This document shows, one piece after another, positions 1 to 10,222 of a stretch of 64,000 bases of DNA; position 1 is the first letter of the stretch; each line of letters starts with the position of its first letter. The DNA lies in contig JADFUC010000758.1 of NCBI GenBank assembly GCA_019722365.1, positions 1,116,001 to 1,180,000 on the forward strand, read 5' to 3'. The notes beneath the pieces are model-generated. The model ran no database searches, was not told the DNA's origin, and saw only the letters and a list, made by a program, of their open reading frames with translations. The stretch is from Lithospermum erythrorhizon (taxonomy: Eukaryota; Streptophyta; Magnoliopsida; Boraginales; Boraginaceae). The translations under genes and the position numbers were made by a program.

Positions 1-1216
1 CAAGTAGATAGGCAACTCTCATGATAGATTAAATCTCTTTATCCCTCTCTTATACGAAAGAGCATCTCATGTTTTCTGAATTTGTTTTATATCACTACCT
101 TATCCTTATCACAAAAAATCATTTAATTTCTTTTTTTCAATAATTAATATTAATAAAATTTGAAATTTTAATTAACAGATAGTTGACTTGAATCAATTAT
201 TTCATTGTCGCACCAGCGACTGGTTTCACAGGGCAATGAGAATCTCCCTCTCTTCGGTAGGTGGATAATGATCCTATAGTCCAATATTGTTTGCTAGATA
301 ATCCTCAATTGAATCATATCAATAGATTAATAATACTCTATTTAATATTTTTCCTCCAAATATTAGTCAATGTATTAAAACATATACAAGTTCAAAATTT
401 AAAATGCCAAACTATCAAAATTCAGATTTGTACTAGCTTTTAGGAATGAAAGATATATATTGCTTAAATTATTGATATAATTAGTGTCTATATATTGTAT
501 TAACTAAATTATCTATAAATTAATTCAACAACATAATTCTCATCACTCCTCTCCAGACTACAATAGAAGGGATCATTTCCCTCCTTTGGTATGCTCATTG
601 GTGACACATTAATGAGAATATGACGGTTGACAAATGTCCAATTTTTAAAAATAATTGGATTCACTATCTTAACATCCTATATGGCCATAACCATATTAAA
701 AAAATTTGAGACCAAATGTTGGGTAGGTGATCGGGCCTCAAAGCGCGTTTTGGATCTGGACTATGGAGGTCGGAAACAAAATCCAGATGTCTCTAGCAAC
801 ATGGACCATATCTGTTAATGTTCAGTCCACCTCATTAGCCACTAAGTAGTGGGCTGATACCGAGCCCTTTGATATGTATTATTAAATGAACAACTACTAT
901 TGTTATGGTTAAATTTATTGATAAATTCGTTAATTTTTAATGTCTTCATATATATTAAGCCCAGTGCATAAAATTTGATCATTTTAACGTTTTTGTTGTA
1001 TCAAAATATTTAATTTTTACATTTCCATTGTTATTTGTTCATGTTTTTATAACATATTCCTACTTTTTAACTTTTATCTTTCGATGTAGGTGAATTCAGA
1101 TTATATTACTTCTTCCCAATAATGTCACATAATGTCATTAGAAAATAGATATCGGTCTAGACATTATTAATTTATGTAAGAAATTAAACATGGTAAAAAT
1201 TATTCCGCTATAATTT
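1..1216. other. gene-free AT-rich flank
   Basis: No coding region, RNA gene or clear repeat is recognised here. The small open frames (for example 261-443 and 627-818) show no family resemblance, no splice context and no compositional shift. Confidence 0.6.
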
Positions 1217-1221
1217 ATGTG

Positions 1222-1929
1222 TGTTGGTGTTTTGGTGTTATTTATTTTTGTTCTTGATTTTGGTAAGTTAGGAACCTATATATATTTTGGGGTTTGCTTG
1301 GAGGCATTTCAAGTATAGAGTATATGGTAATAAGCTTTGGGTATTACGGCGTGAAGATTTAGATTTGCGTATATGGAAGTATTATTTATGGAAGATATTT
1401 TCATATATGTTTGGTGTTCTTTCTTCACCTTATAAGGGGTTGCTCTGCGGATAAAGATTACGCACCGGTCGCGTACATAATTACGTTTTAAAGTGAGCTA
1501 AAAGATTTGAGAGATTACTGTTTTTGTAGGTTGAATGTGTTTAGAAGAATTCTCTAAACTTCTAGCTGAATATGCGATTGTTTATGACTCGTTATATGAT
1601 CATTGGGATTTTCATTGTAAACACTTGGGTTGCTTGAGGGATAGAAGTGAGGGCTCAGACTTGTTTACTAGTTTAAGGTAGAATAGAGGATTCGAGGGAG
1701 ATAAGTCGCTTGTTATAATATCTGATATCGTAGTAAAATCCTTGACTAGGCAATGCCCCCAGGACACAGGTGCTACGTTATTTTTTGACTGGTTACCATC
1801 TTTCCTGCAATTTTACTTTCTTTATTTACGTTTTGTGTACATCGATTTATGCGTCAATCCGAGTGTTATTATTTGGTCTAGCAGCGTTTCGACAAATCTA
1901 TTTCCACGGCGGAGTTCACAGAACTTTCA
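1222..1929 (+). repeat. 5' LTR of the 1.2-4.1 kb element
   Basis: It aligns along its whole length with 3347-4089, for example TTCTTGATTTTGGTAAGTT near 1250 and near 3382, and the AGGCGCCCCCAGGAC-like block near 1750 and 3900. It starts TGTTGG and ends TTCA. Confidence 0.87.
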
Positions 1930-3346
1930 ATTTGTATCGAGGCAGTTTTCGACATGCAATTTGAGATCACTTTATAATTTATTATTGAATGAAAAGAGAT
2001 TCAATAAATGCGTCCACACTTTATTCTTGATGGTTCAAATTATGCTTATTGGAAGAGTAGGATGGTTCTTCTTTGAATCTATGGATATTAAAATATGGAA
2101 ATAAATTTTTGTATGCATTTGGACCCTGCGGCAACTTCTTGATAAACATGATTAAGAAGCTTTGGTGGAATGAATTTGTAAAGGCATTGAAGCACCATTT
2201 GGAAAGTCGAAGGCCTTGGATCTGTCATTAGTTGTGTGAACATAAATGTTGATATCTTGGTCGGGCACATTGCAGGTGCCAAAGCTTGGGAAACTCTTTG
2301 CTTGTGTATTTGAAGAGAACTCACAAGTTCGTGTGTATTAGATCTCCCGACTTACTTCACCAAATTTGAGAATCGAGGATGAAGGAAGAGGAAACCATCA
2401 TTGATTTCATTATCAAACTTAAGGAGATATCAATGAATTCTTATTGCTTGGAGAAAGGATGCTTGAAGAAAAGATTGTCGGTCTGCGCCCAAGCTAGATT
2501 CGACTCAGTGGTTGTCATAGAAGAGGCGAATGACATCTCGATTATGAAGGTAGATGTGCTATTTGGTTCTCTTATCATATTTGAAATACCTATTGATGAT
2601 CGAAGGTGCAAAAGATAAGAAATCACGGCCTTGTTTGTCAAACCCGGATGTCGGTGTGATCATCTAATAGTCGGTACCTACCAGACACAAATGTTGAAAA
2701 AGGATGGATCAATGAAACTCACAAGAGATCCGATTAAAGGATGTGAAGGTTATGATCATAATCAGATTCAATGTCCAAACTTTCACAAAAAAATATTATC
2801 TTAAAAAGCGAAGTGAGAGAAAGAGCAAGAAACTAAATGACGGTGTGGGGAAGATTATTTGCATTTCTGACCAAGCCACGAATCACATTGTATGATTGAA
2901 GAAAGTGAGGATAGTGATGAGGGAGAGATGTCTTATGAAGAAGTTGCAGGGATGTACGAAAAGTAGCTCGCCTATTGTAACAAGTTGACGAGGGCTTGTA
3001 TGAAACAAAGAAAAAATAATCGCACCAGCCCAGTAGGAATAATGGAATGTTAATTGTCAATCTAGGTTAAATGAGAAGGTTGAGGGATTGAATGCTGAAT
3101 TAGAAGCCATGAAGAAATCCGTCCATATGCTCAATTATTTACATCTAAGCTGGATGGGGAATTTTTCTGGTGTCTCCAAATGACCACATCTGGTGTGGGA
3201 TATGTTCTTTGGAGAATGTTCTAAAGAATCAAAGTTTGTTCAGTACAAAAGTTAAAAGAATCTCAGCTGTTATACAAATATGAAGAGGAGAGATGTGATT
3301 AAGGGGAATATGTATTTTGCAACAAAATACTCAGTAAAGGGGAGTT

Positions 3347-4089
3347 TATTGGTGCTGAATTCGATGGTAGCTATTTTTGTTCTTCTTGATTTTGGTAAGT
3401 TCTAGAATATATATTTTCGGGTTTGTTTGTAGTATTTCTCAAATATAGTATATAGTAATAAGCTTGGAGTATTAGAGGAGCATGAAGATTGAAGTTGCAT
3501 ATATGGAAAAGTATTATTTATGGAAGATATTTCCATATATATGTTTGAGTGTTCTTAATCATATACTAAGAGTTGCTCTGGTCGAATTACACAGCTCCAT
3601 ACATGTAAATAATTCTCTACGTTTTAGAGTGAAATTTAAAAGATTTGAGAAATTATATTTTTGTAGGTTGAGTGTGTTAGAAAAATTCTCTAAACTTCTA
3701 GCTGAGATATGCGATTGTTTTTATGACGCTGCGTTATATGATAAATTTGAGAGTTCATTGTAAGCAATTTGAGTTGTGAGGATAGAAGTCGAGGAGACTG
3801 GGGCTTGTTTACTAGTTTGGAGTAGGAGCCGGCGTTCGAGAAATATAAGTGCTGTTTGTGATATCTACGATATCGTAGTAAAATCCTTCAACTTTGGGCA
3901 AGGCGCCCCCAGGACTAGGTGCTAAATTGTAGAAAGAGCTGATTCACAAATGCTGTGTCTTTTAATTTACCGCCTTTGTTATTTACGTTTTATTGTCTGT
4001 GTCAGTTTGTCTGTCAATCAGGAGGTGTTATTGGTGTTGGTGCAACGGTAGCGTTCAAACAATCTATTTTGTTAGGTTCACGAACTTCA
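3347..4089 (+). repeat. 3' LTR of the 1.2-4.1 kb element
   Basis: Partner of the 5' LTR with many substitutions and small indels. The first dinucleotide is TA where the 5' copy has TG, consistent with age. It ends in TTCA directly before the ATGTG target duplication. Confidence 0.87.
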
Positions 4090-4651
4090 ATGTGCATTAA
4101 GCAGATAATCAATCTTTGTGAGACGGAGGGATTACTCAATTTTAATATAAAATTGTATCAAAACGAACCATTTTAAAATGGTACAATTTAAAATATCAAA
4201 AAAATATAATAATTATTATTATTTGCACCTACCTACTATGTGTACCAAAAAAAAGCAAGGATTACCACATTTCCAAGTCAAATATAAGATTAAAATAGAA
4301 AACCCCACTTCCTAGCAATGAAAAACTGACAAGATTCTCTCCCTCTGATTTTATATAATCCTATATAGATACGAACCAACCCTTTTTCCTGTGACAACTA
4401 TGAAGTTCAACGAATTGGTGTTGTGAATAATTGAGAGTATGAATAATGAAATGAGTAAAAAATAATAGATCAAGTGACAGAGACAGATGGACCATGACTT
4501 GTGTCTCATATTTGATGTCTCTATAAAGTTCTTAATGCAGAGCTTGATCAAATATCATACCTCTCCACTTTCCCCTCAAAGTTACATTACATTTCTTTCC
4601 ATTTTCATTCTATCCTCTTGGGATTCTTGCAGTCAACACTCTTGAAGGGGA

Positions 4652-4660
4652 CTATATATA
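4652..4660 (+). promoter_or_regulatory. putative TATA box of the NIP6;1-like locus
   Basis: TATATATA lies about 130 bases upstream of the ATG at 4791, a normal plant TATA-to-start distance allowing for a short leader. Position and motif only. Confidence 0.4.
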
Positions 4661-4790
4661 GCAAGATTCACTAAGCAGAATCATGTAAACAGTCAAATAA
4701 ATTACACAAGCTTCTTTGACTATCAAACAGTAACAACTAGTTATTTGAGTGCCTCTTTGGAGGTGTCAATTTGAGTCCTATTTGGTAGAA

Positions 4791-6600
4791 ATGGAACATG
4801 ATGAAGATACTGGATCAATGCCTTCAACTCCTGTAACACCAGGAACTCCTGGAGCTCCACTGTTCGGTGGATTCAGGCCGGACAGGCACCGCTACTTCTC
4901 CAGGCCGAGATCTCTACTCAAGAGCTGCAAATGCTTCAGTGTCGAACCATGGGAATTGGAAGATGGAACTTTACCTCCTGTTTCGTGCGCATTGCCTCCT
5001 CCATCAGTCTCACTTGTACAAAAGGTAAGTAATATCAACACAAGGTTTCATGGGTATCAATAGTAGTAAACAAGTACATATACTTCATTCAAATATAGAT
5101 AAAACAATGATATACTGTTTAGAAGTGAATTAATGGTAGGTCCAATTCTTGATTTGGTAGGTTCCATTGTACATTGGAGCTCAAGTAATGGCATCATTAT
5201 GTGCTTCATTTCTACTAAAGGCGATTTTCCATCCTGTAATGAATGGAGGAGTAACCATACCATCTGTAGAATATGGATATGGTCAAGCTTTTGCTTTAGA
5301 GTTCATCATCAGCTTCAACCTCATGTTTGTTGTCACTGCAGTTGCCACCGACACAAAAGCTGTAAGCACTTTCAATATACTTTTTCTTTTTTATTAGCCA
5401 AACGATAAAATTGATCTCTACATAGTTCGAGATCAATATAAACATTATTATATTGATTTTTTTGTAACTCATAATTTTGTTATCATCTATTTATGTACAA
5501 AATAACATTGTCCCAAACAATATTGTGAGTAACCAAGAAAAAAAATTTAAGAACCATTATTAATTATTAAACCAATCTCTGCAACCAAAATATTTTTAAT
5601 TTGATAGATTTCTGTATTGATTTTGGTTAATAAGATACATTTTCAAGACATAGATGTAACCCCACTTGTCACTAATAATTCATCAACAGGCAACAGTCAA
5701 AGTGTAAATGATACTAAAACGCCTATTCTGTCTGAGATGGAAGGTGACAGGCAGGGCTTGGCCTAGAAGAATTTTAACATGCATGGCAAGTTGTGGCCTT
5801 GTGGGATAGTCTCATTTTTTCCATCTTAACCCCTTTAGGAGTTATTGAATCGCGGTTGGAGCTACTGTTATGCTCAACATACTCATAGCAGGGTACTAAA
5901 TGTTACCTTCAAGCCATTGGTCTGCTTCTAGTGATGCTTGTTAGATATGTCATTTTCTTTACTGCGAATTTCCTCCATTCTTATTTGAATGATCAATTCA
6001 AATAAGAATCGATCATTCAAATAAGAATGGAGGATGTACTACTTCCTTATTGTCGTGCTACGATTAAATCCTCCCTCCCTAGATCAAATGTTGGACCCTT
6101 AAACCATATTTTCGACAATAGCCTATAAATGCATGCACCACCTCAAGTCTCAAGATAGATATCGTACCCGTGACTTGGTTTGGATGGAACCACCAAAGAT
6201 ACTGCCTGAAGCACCCATGAATCTTTAATAACATGAATATGGTTAATATTAAGATGTAGTTCATAGAGACGAGTAAGCATACATAGATCACTTCTCTGGA
6301 CGCTCATAAAAAATAGGTGAACCATATTTTATCTAATTAGTTTCTTCTTCTAAAATCGAAGCAACTATTTTGGTGTCTGTTGAATTCTGATGCAGGCCAT
6401 CAACTGGAGCTTCAATGAACCCTGTAAGGACTCTAGGACCTGCAGTAGCTGTAAACAACTACAGAGCCATATGGGTGTACCTCACAGCTCCGATCTTGGG
6501 AACTCTAGCTGGAGCAGGTGTGTATTCTGCGGTCAAGCTGCCCGATAAAGATGACAACACTACTAACAAGCCAATAGCAGCACCCAGCTTCCGTCAGTAA
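4791..6600 (+). pseudogene. NIP6;1: NIP6;1-type aquaporin (boron/glycerol channel), probably broken
   Basis: The family is plasma-membrane nodulin-26-like channels that pass boric acid and small neutral solutes. Exon 1 (4791-5024, 78 codons) has the NIP6 hallmarks: a TPVTPGTPGAPLFGGF tail region and LLKSCKCFSVE. Exon 3 (5161-5361) encodes VPLYIGAQVMAS through FALEFIISFNLMFVVTAVA. Exon 4 (about 5839-5892) still spells IAVGATVMLNILIAG. Exon 5 (6396-6600) carries the second pore motif NPVRTLGPA and the [15 protein letters not shown] helix, ending in SFRQ and a stop. Two defects are visible. The exon between exons 1 and 3 (about 75 residues in the family, with helices 1-2 and the first NPA) is absent: only a 136-base intron separates them. 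Exon 4 is 8 bases shorter than expected, which puts its conserved residues out of frame with exon 3. Splice sites and the remaining protein are otherwise well preserved, so inactivation looks recent, or the assembly is faulty here. Confidence 0.8.
5972..6033. repeat. perfect 23-bp inverted repeat (hairpin) in the last NIP6;1 intron
   Basis: The left arm 5972-5994 begins CCTCCATTCTTATTTGAA. The right arm 6011-6033 is its exact reverse complement, ending AAGAATGGAGG. The 16-base loop contains a further partial copy (TTCAAATAAGAAT). It lies between exon 4 and exon 5 remnants. It could be a small foldback element; no target duplication was identified. Confidence 0.85.
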
Positions 6601-7655
6601 ATCTGTTGTAAAAAACCATCAGAAGCAATTTGAAGAACAAACAAAGAATGTAAAGTAAGACCCAAGATGAAGATTTATGAAATTGCATAACTACACCTCT
6701 GAGAGCAAGAGATGGTTGTAAAATTAATAAATCAGTAGAAATGCTGAGAATTAAATTGTACAAATGACTTTCACAGCTCTAATATATAAGGCATAAGTTC
6801 CATCAACTAATTCCGGCTTATTTTACTCTATTAGCAGTCCAATGGACAAATACTCATAAATAGAGAATGATGATCAAAATAAAATCTGTACAAATTGTTC
6901 CAAAGATTCGAGACAAACAGAACTTTTAATTTTCTATAGCTCAGAGCCTCAGATGTCACTCTGAAGCCAGCAAACTAACTTCTGAGCGCAATTTTGATAT
7001 TGCAAGGGTCCAAAAATGTTCAGCAAGAAGATCTTGGACTTGGAGATATTATTGAAATTACAAGTTGTCCAAAAATGTTCAGCAAAACATCCTCATAATA
7101 AGCTACACTCATATTTTAGCTAAGATATTAAACTTTAGAATAAATAAAGCTTATTCATCTTCAATCAGGCAAATCGTTCCAATAGGTTAGTATCATCATT
7201 TGCACGAATTGAATCAGATTCATGCTTGTGAATTGACATTATAAATCTAATAGGACAAGATCCACAAGTTTAAAAAACAATCCCCACCCGACACACCCCC
7301 CGGGGACAACAATGGTGTAATGCAAAATAGACATCCAAGCACCCTAGAACACATTACATTTCCACTCATTAGAGGCATTTAGATTTGAGAACAGGAAGAG
7401 ATTGTACATTTATGGGTTTTAGTGACCCCAAATCAAAATTTCACGAACAAATTCATTAGGACAATGAGATAATAACAGTTTATTTCATATATCATAACCA
7501 CTCTAAAAAATTGAATTTAAAGAATGGAAGCCTGTGAAATAATTGAATCCAATTGATGCGTTGTGCGTTCAAAACAATGATTTAACTTACAAGACTCAGC
7601 TTTAGACTTTGAACACACCAATGAAGTTGCACACCCCTGAAGAACCATTTGCGAT
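6601..7655. other. NIP6;1 3' flank and intergenic DNA
   Basis: The first 200 or so bases are probably former 3' UTR of the NIP6;1 locus. The rest shows no coding signal. The 3' UTR of the minus-strand gene at 7656-8003 probably occupies its right edge. Confidence 0.5.
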
Positions 7656-8003
7656 TCAAACCATTTCAAGGGCCTTTTCAGCTTGATCATATGGATTGAG
7701 CCGAGGCCAGAAAGGAGCTGGCTTAAAGAGAGAAATGGTGATAGCTGCTAGTAGGGTACCAAAGAGGTCAGCGAGAAAGTCTTTAAAAGACGCTCCAGCA
7801 GAATTGAAGTATCCAAATTCGTCAGCAACCTCCTTAGCAATACCCCCGAGAAATGAGAGGATACACCCAATCCAAATGTTTTTCCGTCTGATGTATGGGT
7901 GTCTAAGTTGAGTCGCAACAAGGGAGAACAACATTGTGAGAATGAAACCGAACAACACATGATACAATTTGTCCAAAGCTAGCCAAAGATCGTTGTTTTC
8001 CAT
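7656..8003 (-). CDS. small membrane protein, possibly YfiM/DUF2279-like
   Basis: Single-exon frame of 115 residues with ATG at 8003 (MENNDLWLALDKLYHVLFG). It has two to three hydrophobic segments: about residues 11-30 (LYHVLFGFILTMLFSLV), 42-57 (IWIGCILSFLGGIAKE) and 79-95 (DFLADLFGTLLAAITIS). The pattern DKLYH, then GIAKEVADEF, then FKDFLADLFGTLLA resembles the DK-LH / GKE-D / KD---D-G signature I associate with bacterial YfiM-like membrane proteins. That assignment is from memory and tentative. The antisense frame at 7696-7911 is a shadow. No function is claimed. Confidence 0.72.
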   Translation of the reverse strand: MENNDLWLALDKLYHVLFGFILTMLFSLVATQLRHPYIRRKNIWIGCILSFLGGIAKEVADEFGYFNSAGASFKDFLADLFGTLLAAITISLFKPAPFWPRLNPYDQAEKALEMV

Positions 8004-9423
8004 TCTCCCACGGACAATGTTTCACAATCCTACACAGGGGCGAATCTTCAAATTATTACTTGAGGAGGTTATATATTGTTTCACTTTTATCTAAAAATTG
8101 GTTCTTTATTTTTTCTTTGATTACACCATCTGAATAATATTCCTCCTATAGTGCTACTAGTCGACTGCAGTTCGACACGAAATGTTTTCTAAAAGTAATT
8201 ACAAATTTAAGAAATTATTGAAAACAAGCTTATTTAATCCAGAAATAATGAAAGCATATTCTATTTGAAGAACTAAAGGACCATCTCTTTTTGATTACTT
8301 GAAAAACTGAAGGACCATCTCTTTTTGACAACAGTGGAGTAATTTGTATCTCTGCATATGTATAAGCAACAACAACTATATTAAATTCAGCATTACAATC
8401 AAGACTTGAAAATCAATCAGAAATTTTTTAACAACCCATGAAATTGATGATCCATTGCTTCCGCGCGCAAGACGCCGGAGGTTAGTGTACGGTTTCACAC
8501 TTTTGGATGATCCATTAAGTTGCATATATTTGTACATCTTAGATTTGATATAGTATTATTCCAAGAATTGTTTTTCTAGTTTTAATGGTAAACATGAATA
8601 CTAATTATTGAGATAAATATAATTTTCGTAACTAAATACACTCAATACCTGAATTTGGATGCAGTTTAAGGTGGAAACAGGTTTGAAGTGAAAATGTTAA
8701 GTTCGTACGGTCGTAGGTTGTAGGAATAAGACTCATACATTCACTTGTTGTACAATTAACAGAATCCAATTCAATAAATTACATGAGTCATGTGTTCGAT
8801 TCGACTAAATTTGATATCGAATGCTGAAAGTGAGATTCGATTAGATGTCATGTGCCCGGGATTTGGACTTGTCGTTAGTTTAACGATATTGTTCTTGAGA
8901 GAGTATGCGAATACTTCTTCAAACAGAACTACTCACGATTTATAAGTTTGATTTGTAGATATCCCACGTTCCCTAAGCACAGACTTGGCTCACCCGGGAC
9001 AAGACGTGACGAATGCCTAATCAAAAGCTATGCGATTCTCTTGGATCTGGATAGCTATGGGATGTCAGTATCTCATTAGATTTAAAAGCCACATTTCATC
9101 ACCACCACAAGGTAGTAGTAGTATTATATTTAGGGTGCTTAATTGTCATAATAAAGATTACCTAATTGTAGTTGGTGAGTATATTCCATATATAGATAGA
9201 ATAATGAGAGGATAGTATGTATAGTAGCATCATGTATTCCCTCCCATTGGCTGCGTTTTAATGTTAAAAGTTATTTATTTATCTTCGACTCTTCGCCTAG
9301 ACATGACATGCATCATCCACTAGTGCTAAAATCAATAATACATACGAACGTAAATTGATGTGAGCACCGTAGTTCCTGCGATATACCCATACCGCGATAT
9401 CTAAAGTTCGTAGCCTGGCTGTA

Positions 9424-9465
<42 letters not shown>

Positions 9466-10222
9466 TATAAATAGACAAATTAAGTCTGGAATCCAGCTCG
9501 AGTTTGCTAGATTTGCATACAGCCCTTGAAAACTAGCTTAAGGAAGTTGCATCCCATACACAGCCTATTGCAAATGAAAATCCTTGCAGAACTTCACAAG
9601 CTGAAACATCATAATTTTTTGGCCTGATGAGAATATTACACAAATACTTGGAAGAGTATAGGTAACAGGATTTTAGCTAATCTCAGAATATTATATAAGT
9701 ATTTAAGATTGCTGTGGCTATACGACCCGAATCATAGCAACATTTCGGAGACATAATCTGTATGTGCACAAACAAAACATCACACATACAGCGAAAAGCG
9801 AAGCCAAAGTTCCGTTTCTTTCGATTATATTTTAATAACATTAGTTTGTATAGTTTTGTTCAGGAAAGAAACAGATTACAGCTTTTGAAAGCAAGCTCAA
9901 ATAGTAGTTCCTAAAGCTTGCAAGGAATTCACAGGTGGTGAGCTAAAATGTCGTGGAAAACTACTAGCTCTTCGATACTTAGTTCTTCACCAGCTTTGAA
10001 GTTTAGATAGAAGAGCAAAATAAGTGGAAATGAGGGATAGTTTACAAAGATCTGGAATGAACTATCAACGAAAGCTCATTCCATTGCTATATTCTTTTAG
10101 CGAGTCTCCCTATCAGCACAGAACTGAAACGAACTGCCATAGGTTGTTATTCTGCAAATGGAGAGAATATGACATCTGGACAATCCGAAATAGTGCTATC
10201 TGATGATCTCTGTATCATTCTT
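8004..10222. other. gene-free stretch
   Basis: Contains a TA/GA microsatellite at 9425-9465 and otherwise no coding or repeat structure that I can support. The right end (about 9900-10222) may be 3' UTR of the minus-strand MAM33 gene. Confidence 0.5.
9425..9465. repeat. compound microsatellite (TA)11(GA)n
   Basis: An uninterrupted TA run at 9425-9446 passes directly into a GA run at 9447-9465. Such tracts are commonly length-polymorphic. Confidence 0.95.

Larger units (their letters stand above)
1222..4089 (+). mobile_element. gag-only copia-type LTR retrotransposon, decayed
   Basis: Two long direct repeats (1222-1929 and 3347-4089) bound an interior of about 1.4 kb. The left repeat starts TG and both end CA. 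The flanking pentamer ATGTG occurs at 1217-1221 and again at 4090-4094, a perfect target-site duplication. A degenerate initiator-Met primer-binding site (TTTGTATCGAGGC against the usual TGGTATCAGAGC) lies at about 1932-1943, just inside the left LTR, and a purine-rich tract (AGTAAAGGGGAG) precedes the right LTR at about 3333-3343. Together these give plus orientation. The interior reads as broken copia gag: an FILDGSNYAYWK-like start near 2020, an EEETIIDFIIKLKEIS segment near 2385, a remnant zinc knuckle (CEGYDHNQIQCP) near 2740, and a YEEVAGMYEK-like helical tail near 2935. Stops and frameshifts are frequent and no integrase or reverse transcriptase is present, so it was non-autonomous and is now dead. 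Confidence 0.88.

Noticed and set aside
1742..2104. 120-codon plus-strand frame
   Set aside because: It spans the LTR end, the primer-binding site and the gag start, so it is not a gene of its own.
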